Shown: positions 9,384 through 18,334, counted from the stretch's first letter. The stretch: DNA of 64,000 bases from Victivallales bacterium (GCA_017417585.1 JAFPYX010000034.1:1-64000); one strand, 5' to 3'. Program-made: numbers and translations. Notes: a model not told the origin generated them from the sequence alone.

Positions 9384-10517
9384 ATGGCGAACAAGAATAC
9401 AGGACTAAATGCGGCCGCCAAGGCAAAGAAGGACGAGTTCTATACCCAACTTACCGACATTGAGAAGGAAATGCGCCATTATCGTGCGCATTTTGCCGGC
9501 AAGATCATCCTGTGCAACTGCGACGACCCCTTTGAGAGCAATTTCTTCAAATATTTTGTCCTGAATTTCAACCGTCTGGGAATCAAGAAATTGCTTGCCA
9601 CCTGCTACGTGGGTTCGCCAATCGCAGGAAAGCAACTCTCCTTCTTCGACCTTCTGGAGGGGAAACCGCAGGAGAAACCCGCCGGTCGTAAAGACGGCGC
9701 ACGACCCTACAAGGCCGTCGTTACCACCGTCTATGACAAAACCGGCGATGGCTCGGTGGACATGCTGGACGTCGCAGAGCTTTTCCGCTCCGGCGAGAAC
9801 TCCCTCACCGAACTTGAGGGCGACGGCGACTTCCGCTTCCCAGAATGCCTCGCACTCCTTGACGAGGCCGACATCGTCGCCACCAACCCGCCGTTCTCCC
9901 TTTTCCGAGAGTATATCGCCACGCTCGTCGAACACCAGAAGAAATTCATCGTCATCGGACACCAGAATGCCATCAAGTACAAGGAGATCTTCCCGCTGAT
10001 ACAGAGCAACCAGATGTGGCTGGGCTATGGTTTCAACGGCAATGTCGCCTTTTTCGAAAGCCCCTACGAGGACATTGCCTCGTCCGCACAACACAGGGAA
10101 GGAATGATCCGCGTTTCAGGTGTGGCCTGGTTCACCAACCTTGACATCAAGAAGCGCCACGAAGAGATGATACTCGTCCGGAGGTATTCCCCTGAGGCGT
10201 ACCCGAAGTATGTGAATTTCGATGCAATTGAAGTTTCAAAAGTCGCAGACATTCCTTGTGATTTTGCAGGGAAGATGGGCGTTCCGATTACTTTTATGGA
10301 TAAATTCAATCCCGAGCAGTTTGATTTGCTTGGCTACAGCCTGGATTTGGCGTGGCCAATATCAGATTATGTTCCACTCGGAAAAAACTATGTAAAAGGT
10401 GGTAATTGCTTCTATCTTGACAATGGCGAAATGCAATTGACCCGCCTTTACGACCGCCTAGTCATCCGCAACCGTCATCCGGAGCCGCCACGCCCTCCGC
10501 AAGGCAACTTCAAGTGA
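9384..10517 (+). CDS. EcoRI-type adenine-specific DNA methyltransferase
   Basis: A 377-residue protein resembling the EcoRI methylase family (N6-adenine methyltransferases using S-adenosylmethionine). The N-terminus KAKKDEFYTQLTDIEKEM and CNCDDPFESNFFKYF are typical, and the catalytic motif IV appears as NPPF at residues 168-171 in DIVATNPPFSLFREY. It heads a four-gene unit: only 7 bp separate it from the zeta-like gene, and the cassette ends with a DUF262-HNH nuclease. In that setting it most likely protects host DNA against the nuclease. The last 300 bp are more AT-rich than the rest. The recognition sequence cannot be read from the gene. The upstream repeats at 9121-9318 may hold its control region. 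Confidence 0.88.
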   Translation: MANKNTGLNAAAKAKKDEFYTQLTDIEKEMRHYRAHFAGKIILCNCDDPFESNFFKYFVLNFNRLGIKKLLATCYVGSPIAGKQLSFFDLLEGKPQEKPAGRKDGARPYKAVVTTVYDKTGDGSVDMLDVAELFRSGENSLTELEGDGDFRFPECLALLDEADIVATNPPFSLFREYIATLVEHQKKFIVIGHQNAIKYKEIFPLIQSNQMWLGYGFNGNVAFFESPYEDIASSAQHREGMIRVSGVAWFTNLDIKKRHEEMILVRRYSPEAYPKYVNFDAIEVSKVADIPCDFAGKMGVPITFMDKFNPEQFDLLGYSLDLAWPISDYVPLGKNYVKGGNCFYLDNGEMQLTRLYDRLVIRNRHPEPPRPPQGNFK

Positions 10518-10524
10518 TTCAGCC

Positions 10525-11151
10525 ATGGGAAGCAAAGCGTCAAAGCGAAGGATTTCCGGCGGGGAGGCGGCAAAAGCCCCCACCTGCTATGTGATTGCCG
10601 GGCCGAACGGTGCCGGCAAGACCACCTTTGCGCTGAATTATCTCCCCCGGATTGCCTCCTGCCATGATTTCATTAATGTCGATGAAATCGCGGCAGGGCT
10701 TTCTCCACTGGACTACGAGGCAGGGCTGTTGTCGGCCGGCAGGATTTTCTTGCAGCTGCTGGACAAGAAAATTGCCATGCACAAGGACTTTGCTTTCGAG
10801 ACCACGCTTTCCGGGCGCGGCTATCTGCCAAAGATAGCAGAATGGCGGAGGTCTGGCTGGCGGGTGGTGCTGATTTACCTGTACCTTCCGAATGCCGATT
10901 TTTCCGCCATGAGAGTGCAACATCGGGTTTTGCAGGGCGGCCACAATATTCCGAAGGCGGATATTCTGCGTCGATATCCGCGAAGCCTACGTAACCTGTT
11001 CGATTACGCGGAAGTCTGCGATTTTACAGTTTGTCTTGACAATACCAATGATTCCACCGTCTGCATTTTTGAAAAGCGTCTGGGAGAGCCGATGGAGATT
11101 CACGATTTGGCGCGATACGCAATGCTAAGGAAGGAGGCGCGAAATGAGTAG
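10525..11151 (+). CDS. Zeta-toxin-like P-loop ATPase/kinase
   Basis: A 208-residue protein with a Walker A motif GPNGAGKTT at residues 26-34, then FINVDEIAAGLSP, where zeta-like kinases carry D-E residues, and AFETTLSGRGYL, corresponding to the ETT/S segment of zeta toxins and predicted ABC-type ATPases. An arginine-rich helix (RVQHRVLQGGHNIP, then RRYPRSLRNL) follows, as in that family. Classical zeta enzymes phosphorylate UDP-N-acetylglucosamine, but the activity of the wider family is mostly unknown. The gene follows the methyltransferase by 7 bp and overlaps the next small gene by 8 bp. It could be a toxin, a regulator or a DNA-modification partner. Confidence 0.8.
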   Translation: MGSKASKRRISGGEAAKAPTCYVIAGPNGAGKTTFALNYLPRIASCHDFINVDEIAAGLSPLDYEAGLLSAGRIFLQLLDKKIAMHKDFAFETTLSGRGYLPKIAEWRRSGWRVVLIYLYLPNADFSAMRVQHRVLQGGHNIPKADILRRYPRSLRNLFDYAEVCDFTVCLDNTNDSTVCIFEKRLGEPMEIHDLARYAMLRKEARNE

Positions 11152-11362
11152 GGAAGCAGAAATAATACTCGCCGCATTGCAGACGGCCGTGGAAGAGGAG
11201 TTGGAGCGCAAGGCGAAGCTGGGCTACATGGCTGTGGTTGGAGACAAGCATGGGAGCCCCAGGGTGGTGTCCGCCCGCTATCTGGTCCGAAAGCTCAGGG
11301 CGTTGCGCATGAAGTCATCGGTCCACCCGAAAGGAGCAGTTCATCCCAAACAGGGAGTTTGA
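11144..11362 (+). CDS. Small 72-aa protein overlapping the zeta-like gene
   Basis: Starts 8 bp inside the end of the zeta-like gene, preceded by AAGGAGG near 11130-11136, a strong Shine-Dalgarno at good spacing. The first half (EAEIILAALQTAVEEELERKAKLG) is a charged amphipathic helix; the second half is basic (YLVRKLRALRMK). I recognise no family. A small helical protein overlapping a zeta-like kinase is compatible with an antitoxin or cofactor, although canonical epsilon antitoxins usually lie upstream of zeta. It ends 6 bp before the DUF262-HNH gene. Confidence 0.65.
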   Translation: MSREAEIILAALQTAVEEELERKAKLGYMAVVGDKHGSPRVVSARYLVRKLRALRMKSSVHPKGAVHPKQGV

Positions 11363-11368
11363 GCCACT

Positions 11369-12475
11369 ATGGATATCCAGCCATTCAATGTCACGGTCGG
11401 AGAAGTCTGCGAGGGCTATGTCAATGACGCCGAGGAGGGGGTGAGCGGCTACAACGGTCGGTTGGACATCCGGCCGCGCTACCAGCGCGAGTTCGTGTAC
11501 AAAGATGCCCAACGGGACGAGGTGGTGCGGACGGTGATGAAAGGCCTCCCTCTGAATGTCATCTACTGGTGCAAAGTACGGCTTCCTGACGGCTCCGACG
11601 GCTATGAGGTGCTGGACGGGCAGCAGCGCACGATTTCACTTTGCGAATATGTAGATGGGTCGTTCTCGGTGGACGACAAGTACTTCTACAACCTTCCCGC
11701 CGACCAGAAAAAACGCATTCTGGACTACCCGCTCTTCGTCTATGTCTGCGACGGATCGGCTTCGGAGAAACTGGAGTGGTTCCGAATCATCAACATCGCA
11801 GGTGAAAAACTTGAGGACCAAGAGCTGCGCAACGCAGTGTATGCCGGTCCCTGGACTGCGGACGCGAAACGCTATTTCTCCAAGACTGGCTGCGCCGCAC
11901 AAGTCCTGGCCGGCGACTATCTCAAAGGCGAGAGCATCCGCCAGAAATACCTGGAGACCGCCATCCTTTGGGCGGAAAGTGCGGAAGGCAAAAGCATCGA
12001 GGCGTATATGGCGGAACATCAAAACGACCCCAGCGCCGTGCAGTTGTGGAACTATTTCCGTTCGGTCATCGACTGGGTGCAGGCCATCTTCCCGAAAAAG
12101 CGTGCGGAGATGAAGGGACTTACCTGGGGACTCTTCTTCAATGAATACGGCAAGCGCACCGACCTTGACCCCAAGAAACTCGAAATGGAAATCCAGCGCC
12201 TTATGGGCGATGAGGATGTCACGAGAAAGTCTGGCATCTACGAATACCTCCTTACCGGCGACGAGCGGAAACTCTCCATCCGCGCATTTGACCGACGCGA
12301 TGCGCTGGCCGCCTACGAACGCCAAAAACACCAGTGCGTCTATTGTGGCAAGAGTTTCGATTTTGCCGAAATGCACGCCGACCACATCACTCCCTGGAGC
12401 AAGGGCGGCAAGACTGTTCCTGAAAATTGCCAGATGCTCTGCCGCGACTGCAACTTGAAAAAAGGCGCACAGTAA
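11369..12475 (+). CDS. DUF262-HNH restriction-type endonuclease (GmrSD-like)
   Basis: A 368-residue protein. The N-terminal DUF262 (ParB/GmrS-like) domain shows RPRYQREFVY near residues 36-45 and the hallmark DGQQRT at 83-88, a nucleotide-dependent module found in GmrSD and similar restriction enzymes. The C-terminus is a compact HNH nuclease: CVYCGKSF, then MHADHITPWSKGG, then CQMLCRDCN, giving the two zinc CxxC pairs and the catalytic histidine. The GmrD-type DUF1524 domain is replaced by this simpler HNH unit. The gene directly follows the small protein in an operon headed by an adenine methyltransferase, which suggests restriction-modification or defence; GmrSD itself targets modified DNA, so the polarity of recognition is open. 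Confidence 0.87.
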   Translation: MDIQPFNVTVGEVCEGYVNDAEEGVSGYNGRLDIRPRYQREFVYKDAQRDEVVRTVMKGLPLNVIYWCKVRLPDGSDGYEVLDGQQRTISLCEYVDGSFSVDDKYFYNLPADQKKRILDYPLFVYVCDGSASEKLEWFRIINIAGEKLEDQELRNAVYAGPWTADAKRYFSKTGCAAQVLAGDYLKGESIRQKYLETAILWAESAEGKSIEAYMAEHQNDPSAVQLWNYFRSVIDWVQAIFPKKRAEMKGLTWGLFFNEYGKRTDLDPKKLEMEIQRLMGDEDVTRKSGIYEYLLTGDERKLSIRAFDRRDALAAYERQKHQCVYCGKSFDFAEMHADHITPWSKGGKTVPENCQMLCRDCNLKKGAQ

Positions 12476-12494
12476 TACAATTTTCTCGTTTGCA

Positions 12495-14741
12495 ATGAAA
12501 AAGAATTGCTTTCTCAGTGTTTTTGTTTTTCTGAGTGCGATGCTCCTTGCCCAGGAGGCGCCGCAACTGACCATCTCCGCCGACCAGTTCTCCCGGTCGC
12601 TGGACGGAAAGACCACGACCGCCTCCGGCGAGGTCGAGGTCATCTATGGCGACACGAAGCTCTCGTGCTCGGACGCCACGGTGAAGGCGACCGATCCGCC
12701 CGAAGGCTGGCAGGCCTCTGACGATTTCGCGGATTTGCTCCAGTACACCGACATCTCCTTCGGGAAATTCCATCTGACCTCGCCGATCTGGAGTCTCGGC
12801 GGGGAGGAAGGAGTCTTCCAGCCCGGCGAGGACGCGAAGTTCGCCCGCGCCTACATGACCACCTGTGATCGCGAGAAGCCCCACTATGCGCTGGTCGCCA
12901 AGAAAATCAATTATCATCCGGAGGACCGGACATTCACCGCATACCATGTGACGTTGCGCTTCTTCGATGTCCCGGTCCTTTATTTGCCAGTTCTTTACGG
13001 CTCGACCGAGAACTCCACGGGAATCATCGTGCGTCCCGGCTACTCAAGCAAGCGCGGCGCATACCTGCGGCTCGGACGGGCCTGGCCACATGGCAAGGAC
13101 GGCTCGACGCAGCTCTTTGTGGACGGCATGACCAAGCGCGGCGTCGCTATCGGCGAGGAGACCCGCTACGAAACCGACCGGCGGACCATCGCCACGGACC
13201 TCTATGCGCTCCACGACAAGCGTCCCGCCGAGACCGAAGACGGCTGGGACCGGCGGTTCAAGAGCGTGGACGACCGATTCCGCGTCCATGCCTACTGGCG
13301 CGAGCAGTTCAACGAGAACTGGTCGCTGCGCCTGAACCTCGACTACCTTTCCGACATCTCGATGCTGGAGGACTGGTTCCGGCACGACTGGCGACATTGG
13401 GGGCAGCCTAAGTCCTATGCCAGCCTCGACTACCAGAACGCCTGGTTGCAAGGCACGCTGGACTTCCGCCCACGCGTCAACACCTTCTATACTGTTTCGG
13501 AGAAACTTCCCGAATTGCGCCTGGAGATTCCGCGCATCGCCCCCGTGGAGAGCCTCCCGCTGGTCTATTCCAGCTCCAATTTGGCAGGCTTCTACTCGAT
13601 GAAATGGCGCAACAACGAACGCCCGCGCAGCACGTGGCTGGATCCGGCGGAGTACGACACCGAACTCTACGGCGACCCGGGCGACTACTCCGCATTCCGC
13701 GCCGACACGCTGCATACCATCCAGCTGCCGCTGGAGCTGGACGACATTGCCACCCTCACGCCGCGCGCCTCCTTCCGCGCGACCGCCTACTCCCGCACCA
13801 GCAAGCGTGGCCTCTCCGAGGAGGATCTCGCCAATCTGGTTGACGCCGACAATCCCGACAAGCCGCGCAATACCGCGCCCGTAGTCAACTACGACCGCGA
13901 GGGCGGATCGCGAACCCGCTTCGCCTACGAACTTGGTTTGGAGGGTCGCACCAAGCTGCTCTCCGAGTGGAGCGACGCGAGGGTGGAGTGGTTGGGCATC
14001 GACGGCCTCCAACATGTCGTCGAACCGTATTTCAACTACACGTGGAGTCCCACGCCAACCGTGGAGCGCGACTACCTTTATTTCTTCGACGAGATCGACC
14101 GCCTCGAATACCAGAACTTCCTGCGGCTGGGCCTCGATCAGCGCTGGCGCACCCGCGATGCCGAGACGCGAAAGAGCCGAGCCATCCTCGCGTTGGAGAG
14201 CTACCTGGACATCCACCACCGCGAAGGCGAATACTCCGGCCGCCACTGGGGCGACTGGGGTACGCGGCTGGTTTTCCAGCCCCGCCGGGATCTGCGGCTG
14301 TGGGGAACCGTCCTATACGATGTCGGCGAGGGCCAGATTCACCGCGGAGAAGTCGGCTTCCGCTACGGCAAGGAAGACGACTGGTATTTCACCGGACGCT
14401 ACATCTACCGCAACAACCACCTCTCGCGTTCGGCATACTCGATGGGGTCCACGCTGGCGGACTTCACCGGCGAGTCCGGCTACATCAAGAAGCACTTCGA
14501 GACCGCCGACACCATCTCCGGCACGCTCAATATTCCGCTGAACTCTCGCACCAGCATCGAAATCCACGGCGAATACGACTTCGAGCACAACCATACCGTC
14601 GAGCACACCTATACCCTGACCCACCAGCTCCACTGCTGGACTTTCGTGGGCGGCTTCGGCTGGGACTACAACGAGTTCGAGATTCGGCTCATGCTCCGCC
14701 TTACCGCCTTCCCGAACGTCAAGATCGGCGTAAACATCTGA
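12495..14741 (+). CDS. lptD: LPS-assembly outer membrane protein LptD
   Basis: A 748-residue outer membrane protein that inserts LPS into the outer leaflet. Residues 1-20 form a signal peptide (FLSVFVFLSAMLLAQ). Residues of about 24-130 are an OstA/LptA-like jellyroll (LTISADQFSRSLDGKTTTASGEVEV is the characteristic start, cited here in part). ARAYMTTCDREKPHYALVAK matches the LptD TTCD region, and the remainder alternates aromatic and charged residues as in a large beta-barrel. It follows the DUF262-HNH gene by 19 bp on the same strand but probably belongs to the core genome. The C-terminus ends with a strand (RLTAFPNVKIGVNI) suitable for BAM recognition in position, although it lacks a terminal aromatic residue. 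Confidence 0.87.
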   Translation: MKKNCFLSVFVFLSAMLLAQEAPQLTISADQFSRSLDGKTTTASGEVEVIYGDTKLSCSDATVKATDPPEGWQASDDFADLLQYTDISFGKFHLTSPIWSLGGEEGVFQPGEDAKFARAYMTTCDREKPHYALVAKKINYHPEDRTFTAYHVTLRFFDVPVLYLPVLYGSTENSTGIIVRPGYSSKRGAYLRLGRAWPHGKDGSTQLFVDGMTKRGVAIGEETRYETDRRTIATDLYALHDKRPAETEDGWDRRFKSVDDRFRVHAYWREQFNENWSLRLNLDYLSDISMLEDWFRHDWRHWGQPKSYASLDYQNAWLQGTLDFRPRVNTFYTVSEKLPELRLEIPRIAPVESLPLVYSSSNLAGFYSMKWRNNERPRSTWLDPAEYDTELYGDPGDYSAFRADTLHTIQLPLELDDIATLTPRASFRATAYSRTSKRGLSEEDLANLVDADNPDKPRNTAPVVNYDREGGSRTRFAYELGLEGRTKLLSEWSDARVEWLGIDGLQHVVEPYFNYTWSPTPTVERDYLYFFDEIDRLEYQNFLRLGLDQRWRTRDAETRKSRAILALESYLDIHHREGEYSGRHWGDWGTRLVFQPRRDLRLWGTVLYDVGEGQIHRGEVGFRYGKEDDWYFTGRYIYRNNHLSRSAYSMGSTLADFTGESGYIKKHFETADTISGTLNIPLNSRTSIEIHGEYDFEHNHTVEHTYTLTHQLHCWTFVGGFGWDYNEFEIRLMLRLTAFPNVKIGVNI

Positions 14742-14838
14742 CGGGGTGCGCTACAGCGATTTCCGTTCGCGAACGCCGGATGAGTTTGCGTTCCTCTTGA
14801 TATTGAGGGTAAAGGCAGTTGCGGAAAGGCGGCTGGAA

Positions 14839-15843
14839 TCAGCGGGAAACTTTTGCGTCCGCGCCATCCCAATATTCTGCGCAGAAATCCTTCAGAATGG
14901 AGAATGTCTCGTCGGAAAGCCCCGCCGTGGTGAAAGGCAGGTCCCACGTGACCACGCCGCCGGCGGCGGTGATGGCCCGTGTTCTTTCTGCAAGCCCCTT
15001 GCCATCGAAGCGCAGAGGCTCGCGTCCCCAGCTAATTCCGGCGTATGAAAGGAGATGGTAGCGAAGGCCGTCGATTTCCGGACCTTGCGGAATTGCCTCC
15101 TGCGGGTCGATGACTTCGCCTGCTGTGAAGTCTTCGTCGTCCCCTGCGTAGTTCCGTCTGGGGGACGAAACCAATCCAGGGTTCATGGCGACCACGGCAT
15201 CCGGATTTCCCGCACGAAGCGCTCGGGCGAAGGAATGGCCGTTTGGTTCATCGGGGAAATCGTACATCTCCTTGGGGAAATAGCACCCGTCCACCCACCA
15301 GCCCTTGACCTTGTCGCCGAAGCGCAGCGACCACTCCTGGTGGATGCTGTTCCAGGCGTTCATGAAGAATGTGAGCCGCGCATCATCGACGCGCAGATGT
15401 TTCACCTGCTCATAGTTGCCATAGTTTTCGTTGCTGTTCCAGGGCGGCAGTGCCTGAAGTTTCCGTATCGCCAATTCATCTTCCATGGGGCACATGCTGG
15501 TGGTGTACAGATAAAGGCCAATGCCATGTTTGGCCAAGGCGTTGGCGAAATCCACCACCAAATCCCGCCGAGAGGTCTGCCTTTTTCCCAGAAGCGTGTC
15601 ATAGCAGCGGTTCGGCGAGCAGTAGTAGCCTGAGTTCTGTCCCAAAGTCAGAAAGGCATACGAGGCCTTGAGTTCGTTGAGCTGTCCGGCTATCCTCTCC
15701 ACGTCGAATGCCTCGACTTTTTTGTCCCAGATCTCGATGGGTGAGGGCTTTTGCCGTCCGGCACTTGGCGGCGCCAGGCTGTCGCCGGTGTTCAGAAAAT
15801 GGAAGAAAAAGCCGTAATGGTCATTTGCAAATGCGTTTCGCAT
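14839..15843 (-). CDS. GH29-like alpha-L-fucosidase family protein
   Basis: A 334-residue TIM-barrel protein without a signal peptide. Family-like segments are YAFLTLGQNSGYYCSPNR near residues 62-79, an HGIGLYLYTT strand, and GWWVDGCYFP near 181-190, where D185 matches the GH29 nucleophile position (usually W-x-D-G). The length covers the catalytic barrel only; the usual C-terminal beta-sandwich is absent. The lack of a signal suggests either a cytoplasmic enzyme on imported fucosides or an undetected export route. It faces lptD across a 97-bp convergent gap with no obvious terminator. Its 5' side borders a repeat-rich region. Confidence 0.75.
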   Translation of the reverse strand: MRNAFANDHYGFFFHFLNTGDSLAPPSAGRQKPSPIEIWDKKVEAFDVERIAGQLNELKASYAFLTLGQNSGYYCSPNRCYDTLLGKRQTSRRDLVVDFANALAKHGIGLYLYTTSMCPMEDELAIRKLQALPPWNSNENYGNYEQVKHLRVDDARLTFFMNAWNSIHQEWSLRFGDKVKGWWVDGCYFPKEMYDFPDEPNGHSFARALRAGNPDAVVAMNPGLVSSPRRNYAGDDEDFTAGEVIDPQEAIPQGPEIDGLRYHLLSYAGISWGREPLRFDGKGLAERTRAITAAGGVVTWDLPFTTAGLSDETFSILKDFCAEYWDGADAKVSR

Positions 15844-15906
15844 GGCAGGCAGACTCCGGAATGCTCTGGTTTCGTCAAGGGAAATTGTGTGGCTGGCTTA
15901 ATATAT

Positions 15907-16067
15907 GGGAACTATATCTTTAACTTGCCTACTTGGATAAATGGGACGCTTGAGACCCGTAGGACGAATGGGGCGGTGGTTTTCGATTACCTTGTCCCAC
16001 ACGTCCCACTTGTCCCAATTGTCCCACAAATCTTTCGGAAACCAGGCAAGTTAAAGATATAAATCCC
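15907..16067. repeat. GGCAAGTTAAAG/GGGACA palindromic element, copy 2 (complete)
   Basis: The most complete copy, 161 bp. The ends are inverted repeats: GGGAACTATATCTTTAACTTG at the left and GGCAAGTTAAAGATATAAAT at the right (quoted in part). Inside, GGGAC units on the left and TGTCCCA units on the right each run on a 9-bp period and are complementary, so the whole unit is a large imperfect palindrome around CGATTACCTTG. It lies in the 527-bp gene-poor stretch 15844-16370, together with a gene remnant (16071-16184) and the 104-bp element copy B. Confidence 0.85.
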
Positions 16068-16070
16068 TAA

Positions 16071-16184
16071 TATATCGCCCTTTTCCTGGGCGACAAGGCT
16101 CTGCTGACGAAAGTCCAGAAGCGCATGGAGGACAGAGCAGTAGGCATGGCTCTCGAACAGATTTTTGAGCCGAAGCACCACTGA
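16071..16184 (+). pseudogene. Possible 3' remnant of an unidentified gene
   Basis: Directly after the repeat element, a 37-codon frame without its own good start reads ALFLGDKALLTKVQKRMED and then AVGMALEQIFEPKHH before a TGA. The composition looks like the C-terminal helix pair of a real protein rather than random translation. I cannot name the family. The junction with the repeat suggests that insertion or recombination removed the 5' part. Confidence 0.3.
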
Positions 16185-16201
16185 ACAATGAAAGTCCATA
16201 A

Positions 16202-16305
16202 CCTGAATCCGTGAATTATGGGTGGACGTGCTGCCGGCGCCTCGCCGACAGAAAAAGCGTTGTGCTGGTGCCTCGCCAGCACAGAGTAAAATTTACGGAT
16301 TCAGG
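16202..16305. repeat. 104-bp hairpin (MITE-like) element, copy B
   Basis: Same length and architecture as 9121-9224. The terminal inverted repeats CCTGAATCCGTGAATT and AATTTACGGATTCAGG match at 15 of 16 positions, and both internal hairpins are retained. The two copies differ at about a dozen positions, several of which are compensated within stems or lie in loops. No target-site duplication is evident. Confidence 0.85.
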
Positions 16306-16370
16306 AGAAATATATGATTTATGTTTGAAAGATGTGATTGAATTGTGACACCACAATAGGAGAGGTGATG

Positions 16371-18290
16371 TCACCGCGTCAGCGGCCGCATCATCTCGGC
16401 ATGGGTGGCTTGAATTTGCTCGGAGTTTGCCTCGTAGAATTCATCCTCGTCCTGGTCGGTGGCCTGGTCGTCAAAAGTGGTGAGCGGATTCAGGGCATAG
16501 CTGGACTTGAAGCTGATGGGCAGCAGCAGCTTGCCGTTGCGGTTGACGAAGGCGGCGGTGTCCCATCCTGCGACCAGGAAGAATTTACGGTGGTAGTCGG
16601 GGTTCAGGAGGTTCCCCCCGACGGAAAAGTTGTCATCCGTGCTGGTCACTCCGAGCCAGGGGGCGAGGGTGGGCACGATGTCGGTGTGGTGGCTGAGTCC
16701 TTCATAGACTGCGGGTGGAACGCCGGGGAAGTGCATCACAAGTACCGGGCTGATCTGCTCGTGCACGAAGGTGGAGTTGTGCCCCAGCCGGCCATGTTCG
16801 TAGAACTCCTCGCCGTGGTCGCCGGTGATGATGACGATGGTGTTCTCCAGGCGGTTGTTCTCGCGGAGGAAGTCGAGGAGGCGTCCGATTTGCGCGTCCA
16901 CGTGGTGTGCGGCATTGGCGTATCGATTGTAGAGAAGCTCGCGTTGTTCGGCGGAAACCATCGCGTAGTTGAGGTTCTCCTGGTAGGGGCGGAAGGGCGC
17001 CTGTTCCGGCGGGAAAGTATATGGCGCGTGGGTGGACTCGAAGAAGATGAATCCGAAGAACGGTCGCGCGGGGTCGCGGTCATTGAGCGCCTTGAGAAGC
17101 GTGTCAACGGCATTGATGTCCCGCTGCCAGGGCGGCAGCTTGCTGTTCTGCTCGATGAGGCATTCCTGCGGGAAGTCCGCGAAGACGGATCGATCGAACT
17201 CCGGGTAGGTGAATTTGGCGGAGGTCTGGGCGAGGAGCTGGTAGTTGTCCTCGATGAGCCATTTGCAGATTAGGGGGCCACTGTAGTTGGTGATACAGTT
17301 GCTCCAGGTGCTTGTGTGGAAGTGGAGGCTGTAGAACATGGCGAACATGCCGGGGCGGGTGCCGTTGCCGCCACTGTAGTGGTTGGGGAAGCGGATGCCG
17401 GTCTCTTCGGCGAAGCGCCAGGTGTTCGGCATGCGTTCGGGAGAGAGCAGGTCGGCGCGGAGGGACTCGCCGACGAGCCAGATGATGTCGGGCGGATTGG
17501 AGGGTGTATGGCGTTCCACGGAAGCCCAGGGGTAATTCAGGTTTCGGGCGGTGTTTCGGAAGCCTTGGCGTTGAAGTGCTTTGCGTGGTGGAGGCGTGCA
17601 GCCCAGACGCTTGAGGAACTTCCTCATACGGAATTCCATGGGGATGGGATAGGTGTCCGTGGCGCTGGTGATGAGGTTGTTTTGGTAGAACTCAGCCGTT
17701 CCGAAGATGAGCATTGCGGCGACGAGCGCGGTCACGGGGAACGCCAGCCAGACGCGGCTGAAGAAGCGGTGTTCGGCAAGCCACGTCGCGAGCCTTCGGA
17801 GCCAGCTTTTTCCGGGGAAGCGAAGTGCGAGGGCAAGATGGAATATGAAAATAAGCGCCAAGACGATTGCGGCCGGGGCAATGGTGCGGTAGTCCAGTCC
17901 CATGGACTCGAAGCCGCCGGGGGTGGTCAGGAGGTTCAAGACCAGCCCGTTGAAGTGGAATCCAAACTGTCTGTGGATGCCGATGTCCACCAGTAGCAAT
18001 GCGGTGGCGAGTCCCGCCAGAAATCCGGCGAGTCCCCAGCAGAGCCAGCGTGCGATGCGTGCCTTGCGACTGGCGGCGGATTGCGGGTCTCCGCCCAACG
18101 CGGCGAAGAGCCAGGCCGGCAGCAACGGCACAATGCTGAGGCCCAGCCAGGCGCAAAGCTGATAAATCAGGTGGCTCCACTGGAAGGGCACGTTGCGCAT
18201 GCCGAGTACACCGAACCAGCCCATTAGAGGCAGAACGAGCAGATAGGTCAGAAGAGCGTAGGTGGAACGAAGAACAGGATTCGGTTTCAT
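16371..18290 (-). CDS. Membrane sulfatase/LTA-synthase-like alkaline phosphatase superfamily protein (YejM-like)
   Basis: A 639-residue protein with five hydrophobic segments in the first 215 residues, followed by a periplasmic alkaline-phosphatase/sulfatase fold domain. Key motifs are DIIWLVGESLRADLL (first metal aspartate and glutamate), SGGNGTRPGMFAMFYS with the candidate nucleophile threonine, and IITGDHGEEFYEHGRLGHN (metal ligands D, H, H). This matches the YejM/PbgA and phosphoglycerol-transferase group, which modify or regulate envelope lipids. The ATG at 18290 is preferred to an upstream TTG. A heptanucleotide repeat tract lies immediately upstream and no Shine-Dalgarno is visible. 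The exact reaction is not readable. Confidence 0.82.
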   Translation of the reverse strand: MKPNPVLRSTYALLTYLLVLPLMGWFGVLGMRNVPFQWSHLIYQLCAWLGLSIVPLLPAWLFAALGGDPQSAASRKARIARWLCWGLAGFLAGLATALLLVDIGIHRQFGFHFNGLVLNLLTTPGGFESMGLDYRTIAPAAIVLALIFIFHLALALRFPGKSWLRRLATWLAEHRFFSRVWLAFPVTALVAAMLIFGTAEFYQNNLITSATDTYPIPMEFRMRKFLKRLGCTPPPRKALQRQGFRNTARNLNYPWASVERHTPSNPPDIIWLVGESLRADLLSPERMPNTWRFAEETGIRFPNHYSGGNGTRPGMFAMFYSLHFHTSTWSNCITNYSGPLICKWLIEDNYQLLAQTSAKFTYPEFDRSVFADFPQECLIEQNSKLPPWQRDINAVDTLLKALNDRDPARPFFGFIFFESTHAPYTFPPEQAPFRPYQENLNYAMVSAEQRELLYNRYANAAHHVDAQIGRLLDFLRENNRLENTIVIITGDHGEEFYEHGRLGHNSTFVHEQISPVLVMHFPGVPPAVYEGLSHHTDIVPTLAPWLGVTSTDDNFSVGGNLLNPDYHRKFFLVAGWDTAAFVNRNGKLLLPISFKSSYALNPLTTFDDQATDQDEDEFYEANSEQIQATHAEMMRPLTR

Positions 18291-18291
18291 G

Positions 18292-18320
18292 GAATTAGCA
18301 ATTGACAATTGACAATTGGC
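18292..18320. repeat. 7-bp period AATTG tract before the sulfatase start
   Basis: Read on the minus strand toward the gene, CCAATTG TCAATTG TCAATTG CTAATTC runs directly into the ATG at 18290. There is no Shine-Dalgarno between tract and start codon. Confidence 0.85.
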
Positions 18321-18334
18321 CAGATGGAGTAGAA

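Noticed and set aside
16071..16184. Identifying the short remnant as a named transposase or toxin
   Set aside because: Only about 37 residues remain and none forms a recognised motif, so no function was assigned.
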